DNA of 64,000 nt from NCBI GenBank assembly GCA_032207245.1, contig CM063506.1, positions 14,815,627 to 14,879,626 of the forward strand, read 5' to 3'. Positions 10,138 to 25,610 of the stretch are shown piece after piece. Position numbers and translations under genes: made by a program. The notes beneath the pieces are model-generated. The model worked only from the letters and a program-made list of their open reading frames with translations, searched no databases and was not told where the DNA came from. Position 1 is the first letter of the stretch; each line of letters opens with the position of its first letter. Origin of the DNA: Pardosa pseudoannulata. Taxonomy: Eukaryota > Arthropoda > Arachnida > Araneae > Lycosidae.

Positions 10138-10308
10138 AGGGGTTAAAAAGGAGAAAGCAAAAAGAGGCGGGAATTTTTGTCTTTGACTGATTTGAAAACC
10201 CCTGATAATTTTCTGGAGGTGTCTTAGGGGTTTTATTCAAAATGCCTACATTAGCTTCCGGATGAAATTATTTTTTCCTTATAATACTCATCGTGAAGTC
10301 CGTTTTAT

Positions 10309-10493
<185 letters not shown>

Positions 10494-10599
10494 GGTTGGT
10501 AGGGATATGTGCCATTGTTATGCCTATTATTTTGTAAAAACAATCAAGAATCACTCCTCTATATACTTCCTCTCTATATATATTTCATTATTCATAAAA

Positions 10600-11010
10600 T
10601 AAGAAGGATATTATCCATTTCGACGGATGGCATCCAAGGCTGTCCTCCCAAAAATATTAAAGAAACATTTTTTTTTCCATTTTCTTTGTCGAGGATGCCG
10701 ACTGGGTCGGAAATAAGAGACCGGCATTGTTTGTTTGCGGGTGTGCCGTCCAATACCTCTCGAAAAGAAAAAAAAGCGCTGATCAAATATTTTGCTACCA
10801 CTCGAAGCAGCGGCACCACACAGATTAGAAGAGTCGGAAACCTCAACAGAGACCCGCCGCAAACGCAGTCTTCGTGAGCCGGCTACCAAGAATGAAGAGT
10901 GTGCGACTAAATCTCAGTTTATAAAGCACTTACTAAATTTTGTCGATGACCAGTTGCGAGGCGTAGGTGGGGACAAAAAAAGACACCCGACCTGGGTGGC
11001 ACTTTCCTAG
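10600..11010 (+). other. GC-richer block with coding-like frames, not recognised
   Basis: Composition differs from the surrounding AT-rich DNA. A plus-strand frame ending at 11010 reads charged sequence (EESETSTETRRKRSLREP) then FIKHLLNFVDDQLRGVG. Overlapping frames of similar length exist on both strands, which weakens the case for coding. No motif or splice site was identified. It could be a fragment of a TE protein or an old exon. Confidence 0.2.
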
Positions 11011-11207
11011 ACGTGGCAAAATCTCTGTTTAATTAAGATTAAAGCGAAAATAAGGACGGCAAAACCGTCCGAAGTACAATGCAAAATAAACAAATAAACA
11101 TAACGCACAAATATTTATTTCTATTACTTGAATTTCGAAAATAGATAATTAGTTTATATAAAAGTAGTTTTTTAAACTAGTATTTTTTTATATATAATAT
11201 AAATAGC

Positions 11208-11340
11208 TTAGGGCGGTCTCACTAAAGTGGTTTAACGGCTAACTGCGATTAACCAATGGTGGGATGCAATTCTCCGTTTAAACAGAGATGAAACAGAGAT
11301 CTCGGTTAACCGTTAAACGACTTTGGTGAGACCGGCCTTA
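11208..11340. mobile_element. PIF/Harbinger-type MITE with TTA target duplication
   Basis: The ends read GGGCGGTCTCACTAAAGT and, on the opposite strand, GGCCGGTCTCACCAAAGT, an inverted repeat of about 30 bp with few mismatches. The element (11211-11337, 127 bp) is flanked by TTA at 11208-11210 and 11338-11340. A 3-bp TTA/TAA duplication with G/C-rich ends is typical of PIF/Harbinger. No coding content. Confidence 0.85.
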
Positions 11341-12007
11341 GTTACTATTCAATAAATTCAATTAAAAAGGTAGAGCCGGCTCTGTACCACTTGATATTGA
11401 CACAACACAAAAGTTTGTTTTACAGTCCGTTACAAGAACTGTTAGAAATTATTATCGTATTTAAACAATTTTAGTCTTTATCAAAGACTTACTTTTAAAT
11501 ACAGCCAAGATGTAAACAACTAATAAAAAAAAAGATGAAACTGAAAACACACCCAATAATTTCGCTAGTGCTCATGTCAAAATTATAATCTAAATTCGAA
11601 TCAACTGTTGCTGCTTATCTGCTCAGTGAACATTCTGTTACAATTTTTTTCCCTCCTTTCAAGGCAATAAACTCGTGTTCAATAACAAACCAGAAGCAAT
11701 TTTTTTTTTACGGTTAAGAAAAAAAATTGTTATTTAGACCGGCTTGTTGCATTTCTTGTTCTCCTTAGTGATTACATGATAGTCATTATCAAACCCTCTA
11801 ATTTTCTTTCACCTAATAGGAGTCACACCTGTTCCCCGTGTGAAATAACTTTATTTTCGTTAGGACCTGTGTTTTAACAGAGCGTTTCTCGACCTCTCAC
11901 TCTCTTATGCAACACCTAAAATTAATATCCATGCAGGTTAAGAACACTTACATCAATATTATGAAGTATTTTAAAGCAATAAATAGCTCGCGACTAGAAT
12001 GAAAACT
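11341..12007. other. AT-rich spacer, nothing seen
   Basis: No coding frame, inverted repeat or repeat relative recognised. Confidence 0.4.
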
Positions 12008-12210
12008 CCACTGACAAAAACCGAACGATGGCCGATGAGTTAAGGTGCTGACCTTCGGTACCGGAGTTCGTAGGTTCGAATCAAACTGTGGTGTGGATGT
12101 TCGTAGCCGTCCGAAATCGGCTTCAAGCTGTAGGTCAAGGTCTCATTAGCCCTTGTGTTTAAAAAAAGTAAGCCGTAGTACTCCAAACCAAACCTAAACC
12201 ACTGTCAAAA
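12008..12210 (+). mobile_element. tRNA-derived SINE, family A, with target duplication
   Basis: The SINE (about 12020-12198) lies between CCACTGACAAAA (12008-12019) and CCACTGTCAAAA (12199-12210), a 12-bp duplication with one mismatch. The tRNA-like head (GATGGCCGATGAGTTAAGG; B-box GGTTCGAATCA) and the body (CGGCTTCAAGCTGTAGGTC) match the copy at 2922-3100. Confidence 0.88.
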
Positions 12211-12227
12211 TTTAAAGTATATTTTGC

Positions 12228-12345
12228 TCTGGAGCCTCGTTAGCTCAATCGCAAATGCGTCGAACTCGTAACTGGAGATTTACGGGTTCGGGACCCGCCG
12301 TGTTCATTAACCTTGTGAGGACTGGCGTACCATATGTGCAACATA
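12228..12345 (+). mobile_element. tRNA-derived SINE, family C
   Basis: Head with A-box-like TAGCTCAATCGC and B-box-like GGTTCGGGACC, then CGCCGTGTTCATTAACC. Related sequence at 43025-43127 shares AACTCGTAAC-type words and the CCGTGTTCATTAACC end, and 36865-36925 shares CAGCGATCTCGTA with that copy. It has a different head and body from family A. Confidence 0.6.
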
Positions 12346-12584
12346 TTTTAAATTCAACCAGATGATTCTCTAGTATTCAGATACCTCTAGTAGACAATTT
12401 CACCAATAAAGGACTTGAAGCTACCTCTAGTGGTAATAAGAAGTATTAAATAAACGTTTAAATAAAAGTAGCATTAAACATACACTCGTTTTGAGTCAAT
12501 TTGAAAGAAGTTGCATACATGATGCACCCGTCCTCAAATGGTTAATGACGGCTGGGGCACTTAAAATAGGGTCATAGTCGCAAT

Positions 12585-12790
12585 GTCCCTTAACTTCCCA
12601 AACAACACCTCTGAAGGTTAGATGCCAAACCTGGGGATTTTCTGCTTGTCCATGTTTCTAAATTACGAGTACCCACTTTTTGTTTATGTTGTCCCCCGAA
12701 GAGTAATGTGGGCAACCTATATGAGGCTCTCGTAATAAAATGGCCATAATAAAATTCGGGACGTTGTATGGGCAAATACCTAACAGGCAA
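12585..12790 (-). repeat. Dispersed repeat R, copy 1
   Basis: On the minus strand it carries TTTTATTACGAGAGC, GGGGACAACATAAAC and ACTCGTAATTTAGAAACATGG in order. These match 54690-54885 on the plus strand, with partial matches at 53770-53840 and 37965-38019. Class unknown; the 66-codon frame across it is incidental. Confidence 0.55.
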
Positions 12791-13058
12791 GTGTTCCTGA
12801 TTTAATTAAAAAAAAAATACTTTTTCATTTAGCATACACTTTGAACTCGGCTTTCTTCGCCTCCTTCCTCTTTCGCATTTTCCCTTCCGATTGACTTTTA
12901 TAAGGGGCAATAAAACTTTTTTTATCTTCGTTGTACTAAGTCCAGAAAACATTGTAATCGAGAAAACTGCCGCTTTTCAGATTTCATATCTGACTATACC
13001 CTAATTCCCTAACGTTCAAACCTTTGAATTAATCTTGATTAAAATTAATATTTTAGAT

Positions 13059-13290
13059 CAGTGCTTCTTAACCTTTTTTGCATCATGCCCAATCAAGTCG
13101 CTCGTAAACATATCCTGCTCCCAAACAGTGAACCTATATCATAGTACATAAGGAGATGGCAGTGCTTATAATGTACGACCCAATTTTTCAAATGTAAAGA
13201 CCACTTTTTCAGACGTAATTTATTACAGCTAGCAAGGCAACCTTTAAATACAACATCAATAAGTATGTTTCGCAATATACCGACTTTAAT
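13059..13290 (+). mobile_element. Possible hAT element, 5' end only
   Basis: CAGTGCTTCTTAACCTTTTT at 13059 is close to the CAGTGGTTCTTAACC type of hAT terminus. No matching right end is seen before the TA array at 13340, so it would be truncated there. The minus-strand frame at 13093-13275 has no recognisable transposase motif. Confidence 0.4.
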
Positions 13291-13339
13291 ACAAAAACAT
13301 TATAAAAATATTGGTTTTATATTGATTTGTTAACTTGAC

Positions 13340-13381
13340 TGTATATGTATATATGTATATATATGCATATATATACATATA

Positions 13382-13472
<91 letters not shown>

Positions 13473-13482
13473 GTAAATAAAC

Positions 13483-13515
<33 letters not shown>

Positions 13516-13566
13516 TATATACATATATACTCATATATATACATATACATATATATACATATACAC

Positions 13567-13625
<59 letters not shown>

Positions 13626-13673
13626 TATATATACATATATATATACATATATATATGTATATATATGTATATA

Positions 13674-13772
<99 letters not shown>

Positions 13773-13773
13773 G

Positions 13774-13866
<93 letters not shown>
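13340..13866. repeat. ~530-bp TA-rich compound microsatellite
   Basis: TA repeats with TATG, TACA and short CA interruptions, the longest such array here. All IYIY frames across it are artefacts. It adjoins Helitron-like copy 1 at 13867. Confidence 0.98.
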
Positions 13867-13868
<2 letters not shown>

Positions 13869-14737
13869 GCCTAAGTTATTTGTGCGTCTGTCCTCGAATT
13901 TATGCAGCGGTTGAACCTGGGATTCTTGATGAGTTAGGGTTAGCAAAATTCAAAGCTAGAAGAAAACGTTCGAAATTCCCTCCCCCCCCTTTCCTCCTAT
14001 TCGAGTGTTGAATGCTGTTATTTCAAATTCTATTTTCCCCGATTAAAAGCAGGCTATTAAATTCATCAATTTATCACATTATAAGTAGATGAAAATAACA
14101 TTTTTTTCAGCTTTATGACGTCATTCCTGTAACCATGTTATTTAATCATTTCTTTTTTTAAATTGTTTAAATATCGTCTTTATTATTTTCATAGGTTTTA
14201 TCACTGAACTTTGATAATACGTAAATAATTTTCTTTTATATATTTTAAATAATAGATTAGATAAATATCAGCTAATTTTAAATTTAATCTTCGATTATTT
14301 TTTGTTGCAATGGAAACTTTATCACCGGTATTAACAACAAATTCTTTTCATAAAAGTCTAGGAGTCTATTTCACGGACTAATAAATATCTAGCGTTTAAG
14401 TTATATATCTTTGAAAATGAAGAAGTTTGTTCGTTTGTGTGTTTGTTTTTATACATAACCACACGGTTTGCAATCGATTCGCCAAATTTTAGACATCATT
14501 CATATATATACCGCCAAATAATCACTGTCCATATTAAAACCTCTGCTGTTCATCAAGTAATATGACAAGATAATTTAAAGTTGGCAACTATCATGCGGCT
14601 AGTAAAGATAAACAAATTATTGAGCGCGTTTCAGTTAGTTATCAGCCAAAAGACAAACCTTTTTTTTTCCTGCCTCATAATTCTGGAAAATTAAAAATTT
14701 TACTAATCCCTTCATATGACGGGCTATATTCTAGTCT
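13867..14737 (+). mobile_element. Helitron-like element, tandem copy 1
   Basis: Starts in the TA array and ends in CTAG at 14734-14737. Its order of segments is repeated in the next copy: ACGTTCGAAAT..CCTCC/TTCC..CCCCC, TTTTCCCCGATTAAAAGCA, a TGACGTCAT block, then a second segment beginning near 14399 with TTTGT..GTGTTTG and CCACACGGTTTGCAAT. CTRR ends and TC..TATATATA starts are the Helitron signature. No Rep/helicase coding sequence is present, so any movement would depend on an autonomous partner. Confidence 0.55.
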
Positions 14738-19165
<4,428 letters not shown>

Positions 19166-19364
19166 TATATTCGTTGGATCAGGACAGCCACTTTAGGTGC
19201 TACAGTTTAAAGGAAAAATTACTTGGTTCACTGGCGCCATCTATTTAGTAAAATATTAACTATACCTATTCAAGCTCGTGTAGAGGATTCTTAATACTCC
19301 GTACTAAACAATGGAAGGAGAAGTGTATGTGCAGAAGTGGTTATTCAAAAGATCAATGCTGGTA

Positions 19365-19932
19365 AAAAGAGTGAAGACAATATATATTTATACTGACAGT
19401 CTTTCAATATTCAAGAGCCTAGAATAATTAGTACCAAAATCCAAATTAATTACCGAGATACAAAAAGAATGTAAAAGCATGAATAACCGAACAATTAATA
19501 TAATTTGGATCAACGCTCATACGGGGAATACCGGTAATGAATATGCAGATATTTTAGCAAAGAACGCCACGAAATCAATAAATTACAAACCAATACAGCT
19601 CAATACTTAAAAAATATATGAAAGAAAACATAAATAAAGATTTGCAAGATTATTGGGACAATAGGGAAAAAGGAAGAGCAACCTATACTATAATGTCTAA
19701 AGTAGAACAAAAGTTAAAATTCGAAAATAACATATTAAATTATTTCATAACCGGTCATGGAAGTTTCCCAACCTACTTGTACAGAATTAGAAAACTAGAT
19801 TCACCAAACTGTAAATGTGGAATGATAGGCAACCCTCAGCATTACATGCAAGTAACATGTAATTTCGTTCCGATGTTTATTAAAAAATATGAAAACGAAA
19901 CACAGATCGAATATTTAAAAAAAAACAGATAA
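19365..19932 (+). pseudogene. Non-LTR retrotransposon 3' fragment: RNase H plus C-terminal zinc-finger-like region
   Basis: In the family the RNase H domain removes RNA from the RNA:DNA hybrid during target-primed reverse transcription. Visible here: IYIYTDSLSIFKSLE with the catalytic Asp in TDS, and further on NIIWINAHTGNTGNEYAD with the conserved His and Asp, ending with LAKNAT. There is a stop right after SLE, and the frame changes near 19610. The second frame (19618-19932, 104 residues) has TGHGSFPTYLYR and a C-x-C ... H-x5-C pattern (CKCGMIGNPQHYMQVTC), as at the C-termini of R1/Jockey-like proteins. The reverse transcriptase and endonuclease are absent, which is usual for 5'-truncated copies. 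Confidence 0.8.
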
Positions 19933-20489
19933 TAATCTTAATCATATTAAAAAGTTAAAGGAAATTTATAATATATTAAATTCAAACTACTCTTATATAC
20001 AAAATAAATTTTTAAAATTTAAAATGATGGAAAATACTTGGTAAAAATAGTGATAGTAATAAAAAAAAAAGTTTGTTTGTTTTTCTCAATAATTCAGTGT
20101 ATAACATTAAAATGAATAATGTCGAAAGGTTCTCCCCACCCACTTAGGCTTTTGCATCCATAAACTCTTCAGTTGGATGTGAGTGTGGGTCATCTAAGTC
20201 TAAGTGGTTCTGTAACAGTATATTCAATTTTGAATTAATCATTAACTGTAGATATTATTTTTGTAAATTATTATTTTGTGCTTCTAAAACTGTTCCTTTT
20301 TGTATTTTGACAACACTTGTCAGTGTTGTTAGATTTTTTAAAAGCTAAACTAGAGTATGGTTAGAGAGAGTGAAAATAAAACATGTAAGAAATATATTAT
20401 GAGCGTATTCTATTTTTATCCAAGTATTTTTAACCGAGTTGTATTATATCCTCTCCTGAAAAAGCTGAAAACCAACAGTTCTGCATAAT

Positions 20490-20855
20490 TTGCATACACT
20501 CATTTATGTTGTCATTTCTGCACTCGCCAAAGAATGCCATTTTACAGATGAAGAAGAAAATAAGATCTATAAAAATCTCAATGCCATATTAAATGTTTGT
20601 CATACAAAAAACAACAACAACAAAAAAGAAAGTAAAAATATTAAAATAAGGGAACCTACTTCATCTATAAATATTAACCAGAAAATCAAGAAACAAAGTC
20701 GATATTTCTCCACTGGAAAGAAAAGATGCAGTGGAATCGTTTTACAAAATCCAACTGTAGAAGAAATTCTAAACATTAAAGAAGGTTTACTTTTGAATAC
20801 AACAGAAATTACATCAATCAGTACAGATTTTGATCACACATTATTGCAACTCTAA
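20490..20855 (+). pseudogene. 121-codon frame, possible C-terminal remnant of a TE protein
   Basis: The frame runs to a TAA at 20853. Its second half (SRYFSTGKKRC, NPTVEEILNIKEGLL) has well-spaced charged and hydrophobic residues, unlike chance AT-rich frames. I have a weak impression of tails following SWIM zinc fingers in MULE-type proteins, but no catalytic motif is present and the assignment is tentative. It lies between the inverted arms of the 2.7-kb unit. Confidence 0.3.
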
Positions 20856-21289
20856 TAAATAAGATTCATTTGTTTTTATTTGTATAGTACTTTACTTTTT
20901 AAAATCATTAACAATAACTGGTAAAAAATATACAATCACATTGCATTATTCAGTCAATTATGTTTGTTCTTAATTTGTTTTAATAGACTGTAAATAGCCT
21001 GATTTAAACATGAAAAAATTACTCATTGAACTACCATTCAATATAGTATTTTAGAAGATTATATTTTTCTATCAAAGAATATTCAAGAATTCTATTTTAC
21101 TCTTTACTAAGTGAAATAGTTATTCAAAATTTCTGTATTTTTTTGGGAGAAATAACATTGAAACTTATGAATATTCTTTAGTAGAAAAATGTAAGTCTCT
21201 AAAATTTTATAATGAACGACATTTTTTTTTGTTTATCTTTAAAAATCAGGCTGTTTACTGTCCATTATTTACAGCCTGAGGTAGAAAGT

Positions 21290-21775
21290 TTACAAAAGCA
21301 AAAATTAATTTTAAAAACTTTAAAAAAGAAACTAAATAAGATCACAATAAAAAAATGACAGTTAAAAATAAAAACTTATTTTAAATTTTGTCAAAAATGT
21401 AATAAAATATTAGAAATGATGCAAACACTACTAAAGCTAATTTCCTAGCAAAAATTAATTTTAAAAACTTAAAATGACAAAAACTAACGAAAATGATAAC
21501 AAGAATTTTATAACAAAAAATAAAAAAGAGAAAATAAAAATTAACCTCAAATATTGTCAAAAATGTAAATAAAATATTGGAAAATATGCAAACACTGACA
21601 AAGCTCATTTTTTAAAAAAATAATTTTAAAACTTTAAAAAACAAAAATTAACAAAAATAATAATAAAATATTTACAATTCAAGTAACAAAAAATAAAAAG
21701 GAGAAAATAGAAAATTAACTTAAAATATTATCAAAAACGTAAATAAAATAATGCAAAAACTGTCAAAGATCATGC
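21290..21775. repeat. ~170-bp tandem repeat, about 3 units
   Basis: Units can be indexed by TCAAAAA.GTAA at 21391, 21557 and 21731 (spacing 166 and 174). Each has AAAAATTAA, ACAAAAA.TAAC and AGAGAAAATA blocks in order. The array lies just inside the right inverted arm of the 2.7-kb unit. Confidence 0.75.
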
Positions 21776-21893
21776 AAATTACTAGAGAATAGTTTTAGTT
21801 AATATGTTAGTCAATAGATAGCGCCAGTGAACCAAGAAATTTTCCCTTGAAACTATAGCACTTAAAGTGGCTGTTCTGATTCACTCGTTAAAA

Positions 21894-22243
21894 GAAAGCT
21901 AAAGTTCAAAGCTAATTTCCTAATTGTGCTGCCATCTAATGATCGTAAGAGAAACTACTAATACGGAAAAAATAAACTACGTAATGATAATTGACTTAAG
22001 ATAGCTCAGTACGATACATACTTTTTATTCTTTACTTTATTTATTTCTTATCTATTTTTTTGTAAGGAAAACAGTTTAGATTATGTTATCTTAAATAGGG
22101 TAGAGGAGTTTAAACTGCATTCGTATAGCAAATAACTCAACTACAAGTATTGCATCATGCTTTTAAAATATATAAAGCTTATAATTAAAAAACATAATAG
22201 ATAAAAAGCGGCTGAGATGCTCAGTAATATTTATTTGATAATA
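21894..22243. other. AT-rich spacer
   Basis: Contains TTGTGCTGCCATCTAATG near 21924, echoing TTGTGCTGCC at 19149. No other feature. Confidence 0.4.
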
Positions 22244-22699
22244 CAGTGGACTCCGTTTAATGTGATCGCGGTTAATGTCATCCATCGCTTATTGTTACCG
22301 AAATCACTTGGTTCCGATTTTCTCTATTTATTTGTATGTTAAAATTATCACTTTATGTGATCGTTACATCGGTTAATGTTATCAGTTTTTCAACCTCATT
22401 TTAACTGGCAAAGGAATATTCACAATGTATTCAGAAGGAACCGATTCTTTTCTTTCCCTTAGCTGTCGTTTGAATTTCCGAGAATTCTCCTCTTCCACCT
22501 AGGGAAATGGGAAATGAACAAAGGGTTGGGTAAGTACACGTTCCTGGAATTTTTCAGAAATACTCACATCCTGCTGGTGGTCAGTGGTTGTCAGATAAGC
22601 AGAAGGCAACACATTATTATCGGAACTGAGAAGGAGTGTATTCAGATTTTATTCCTTGCTCGCTTACATGCAGCTTGTCGTCATGGAAGCCAGAAAGTG

Positions 22700-24269
22700 A
22701 AATGATTTAACATTAAAAGAAAAGATCGAAATATTAAATCGTTATGACCGGTTACCAAAAATGAGTCAGCGCAAGGGTGCAGCGAAGTTAAACATTTCTC
22801 AGCCGCTGTTGTGTAAAATTTTGAAAAATCGTGAGGAACTTACTAAAGAGTCAAACAAAATGAAAATGCGTAGTGCAAACGTAATACATCTGGTAAAGAT
22901 GAGCCAGTTGAAAAGGCTCTAAGACTTTAGTTTGAAAATGTTCGAGAACGTGATGGTCCAGTCAAAAGGCCCAGGGGCGTACGCAAGGGGGGGAGTTAGG
23001 GGTTTAAACATCCCCCTTAAGCTCAGACCAAATGGCAAAAATAAAAATTTTAATTGAAATTATACGGGCTATTATTTTTTAGAACTATGAACCCACCCTG
23101 AAAATTATAAACACCCCCCTTGAAAAAATTCTGCGTACGCAACTGAACGGTCCCTTATGCATCAAAAAGCAGAAAGTTTAGCTGCTCAAATGGGAAAAAA
23201 AGATTTTGTTCCAACAAATGGTTGGTTTCAGCAGTGGAAGAAACGCGAAAATATTGTTTACAAGAGAATTCACGGAGAACAAAAAGATGCCGATAAGCCA
23301 GCAGCGGAAAATTGGCTACGAGATGAGTGGCCAAAACTAATTGCCCCATATTCACCAGAAAATGTGTACAATGCCGACGAAACAGCTTTATATTTTAGAG
23401 CATTACGCGAAGATACACACTTATTTAAGAATGAAAGCTTGAAAGGACAGGAAATCTCAAAGGAACGTGTCCCTGTGTTATGTTGCGTCAGTATGTCTGG
23501 AGAAAAATAGAGACTTTTAGTTATCGGGAAAAGTAAGAAACCGCTTTGTTTTGAAGGTGTTAAAAAACTTCCCATCGACTACTATGCCAACAAGAATTCC
23601 CGGATGACAACAGTCATTTTCAATGACTGGATACGTAAGTGGGACCGTCAGCTAAAGCAAGATATTCTTCTCCTTGTGGACAGTTGCACTGCACACGTTT
23701 TAAATGTCACTCTGAAGCATATTAATGTTGTTTTTTTATCCGAAAACACTACTTCGCTTTTGTAGAATTGTGATCAAGGAATTATTCGTGCTTTGAAAGC
23801 CTATTATAGCAACGGCATGAAGGTACGATTACTGGATGAAATAGAGAACACACAAAATCTTAGGGCTATTGATTTGTCCAAGAAAATTAGCGTTCTTGAT
23901 GCGGTGTGCACCTGTTAACAGCTTCTTGGAATAGAGTTTCTGTTCAAACGATCAGAAACTGCTTCGCCTACTCAGGATTTTGCAAAAAAAAAAAATTATC
24001 AGAAATCTCAAGAAAGTATAGAAAATCCTGCGGATATGACCTCTGATGAGTTCGAGTCATGGGTGGAAGTAGATCAAAACGTTCAAGTAGCTTCCACATT
24101 AATAGAATCTGAAGTGTGCCAGATTGTCATAGGAAAACAGACGAATGATGGAACTGGTGAGTCAAATGAAGAATCTCTTAATATTGAGCCACCTCCTACA
24201 AGTTCTGAAATGAGAAGTGAATTGAAAGTGTTGAAACGGGGAGTACAACACCGCTCCGATGACTTTTAA
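22700..24269 (+). pseudogene. Tigger-like (pogo family) transposase with CENP-B-type DNA-binding and DDE_1 domains
   Basis: Pogo transposases bind DNA through two helix-turn-helix units and cut with a DDD centre. Seen: an N-terminal HTH (LTLKEKIEILNRYDRLPKMS...GAAKLNISQPLLCKIL) near 22708-22840; after the inserted MITE, a CENP-B-type HTH half (ALAAQM-like LAAQMGKKDFVPTNGWFQQW) from 23157; then YNADETALYF with the first catalytic Asp (~23370), LLVDSCTAH with the second (~23677), and TTSLL*NCDQGIIRALKAYY, where a stop replaces an expected Gln just before the third-Asp region (~23765). Stops also occur near 22922, 23508 and 23918. The acidic C-terminal tail ends at 24269. It cannot encode an active protein. 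Confidence 0.92.
22972..23145. mobile_element. hAT-type MITE (family CAGGGGCGTACGC), nested in the Tigger gene
   Basis: Ends CAGGGGCGTACGC and, inverted, CAGTTGCGTACGC. It splits the Tigger frame between the codons for GPVKR and LMHQKAESL. A 256-bp relative at 42240-42495 has a perfect 8-bp duplication. The flanks here agree at only about 5 of 8 bases, so this insertion is older or has mutated flanks. Homology with 42240-42495 covers AAAAATAAAAATTTTA, CGGGCTATTA and AACTATGAACC blocks. Confidence 0.8.
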
Positions 24270-24504
24270 AAAACGTTAATACGAACAATTTATCAATGAT
24301 CTTCTTAGAAAAAATTGAAGGCAGTCAACAATTAATCAATCTTTTTAATTATGTATACAGTTGTTATGTTTCAAAGGATAATGTACAGTACATAAATATA
24401 AGGCGAGTTTTTTCACTTTATTTTGAAATTTAGTACGTGTGAATTAAAGGGGGGGGGGTAAATTTATCTTGTGAAGAACTCCCTTTGTCCAGAATTTTGC
24501 ACTT

Positions 24505-25610
24505 TCGATCGTTCAGTGAACAGAAAACTGTCCTTATTTATATCTACAAAATTAGAAAGGATAGAATATTGACAATTTTAACAAGAAACCTGCAGAAAAA
24601 AACTACAAGATGTCATTTTAAAATTAATAAAAATAATGTGTTGAAATAGTTCGAAAATCTAAAAGTATTTTTTTTTTATGAAATTTTCAATGAACAGAAA
24701 ACTGTCATTATTTGTCTCTGAAAAATAGAAAGGAAAAAATATTGGTAATTTTAAGGAGAAATTTGTAGAATAATACTCCAAAATGTCATTTTAACACTTC
24801 GCGTGCGGACACCGTATTTTTACATTTTTTGCAGTCTGTCACTGGAGCGCGGGTTACGTAAAAATACGCATTTAGTAGATTTGTGGTGGATACCCGCTAA
24901 CCACCACAAATCTACGAAATACGTATAATTATATGTATGTGTGACATTATATGAGTGTTGTTTGCGTTGCTATGCACCGTTTTGCATTTTTTCTTTCCAC
25001 AAGTTATGATTGTCGAGTTACTCTGTCTGTTGTCGCGTTATTTCGGCTTCAATCGAATTCCTAGCTCCAGGACGTACAAGTCGTGTTTTGTCAATTTGAA
25101 GCTTGGTTTTTTATTGTTGAATACAAAATGGATAAAATGAGCCGTTGTGACAAAGATAGTGATGAAGACATAAACGCTGACAGATAATCGGACTTTCATT
25201 TTAAAAATCGTTTATTTTTGTGATTTCTGAAAAATGTTTTTTTTTCTTTTATTGTTAAATAATCATACAGTATATATTAAAGTGTAAAATAAAAAAAAAG
25301 TTTCGTTCATAAAAACAAAGTAGTTTTCTATTTACTGCGATTTTTCTGAGTTACTAAACTTTCGCGCGATTCACGATAAACGCCCGTTGCACGCGTAAGT
25401 TGGCGATGAAGTATACCCGCATGCCAAGTGTTGAAGATGAATAAAAAATGTTCAATGAACTCAAAACTGTCATTATTTGTCTGTTAGAAATATAAAGGAA
25501 ATATATGGATAATTTTAATATGAAATTTGCAGAATAAAGATGAATAAAAATAACATATTGAAATTGTTTGAAAATCTAAAAATATTTTTCTATGAAATTT
25601 TCCATGACAG
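24505..25610. repeat. ~180-bp tandem repeat, three units, second split by a piggyBac-like element
   Basis: Units start near 24510 (GTTCAGTGAACAGAAAACTG), 24688 (TTTCAATGAACAGAAAACTG) and 25450 (GTTCAATGAACTCAAAACTG). Each carries GAAAGGA, TGACAATTTTAA-like and AAAATCTAAAA.TATTTTT blocks. Unit 2 is broken at its CATTTTAA by the element at 24795-25430. Unit 1 keeps that position uninterrupted (CATTTTAAAATT). Confidence 0.8.
24795..25430. mobile_element. piggyBac-like nonautonomous element, family E, 636 bp
   Basis: The left end CACTTCGCGTGCGG is preceded by TTAA (24791-24794). The right end, inverted, is CACTTGGCATGCGG, followed by TTGA (a mutated TTAA) at 25431-25434. The 15-bp hairpin 24875-24889/24901-24915 lies near the left end. 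A short frame at 25129 (MDKMSRCDKDSDED...) looks like an acidic start of a transposase cut off by a stop, consistent with an internally deleted element. Confidence 0.8.

Larger units (their letters stand above)
19170..21893. mobile_element. 2.7-kb composite unit bounded by ~100-bp inverted repeats (possible MULE-like element)
   Basis: The left arm (about 19175-19270) and right arm (about 21785-21890) are inverted copies at roughly 85% identity, sharing CAGCCACTTTA.GTGCTA, TTGGTTCACTGGCGC and ATCTAT. The unit contains a non-LTR retrotransposon fragment, an unrecognised 121-codon frame and a ~170-bp tandem repeat beside the right arm. Long arms with subterminal tandem repeats suit Mutator-like elements, but no MULE transposase was identified and no clean 9-bp target duplication could be fixed. 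A foldback structure or chance inverted duplication remains possible. Confidence 0.45.
22244..24440 (+). mobile_element. Tigger/pogo DNA transposon, decayed, left end present
   Basis: The left end CAGTGGACTCCGTTTAATGT at 22244, preceded by TA (22242-22243), is of the Tigger type (gene at 22700-24269). No inverted copy of this end is found downstream; the element fades in AT-rich sequence with a G-run near 24450-24460, so the right terminus is lost. It is interrupted by a 174-bp hAT MITE at 22972-23145. Confidence 0.85.

Noticed and set aside
13317..13946. Long open frames reading IYIYIY across TA arrays (also near 7054-7407, 10262-10543, 30788-31061, 31325-31670, 52802-53046, 55391-55836)
   Set aside because: They are translations of (TA)n and (CA)n microsatellites on both strands and in several frames; no start context or domain.
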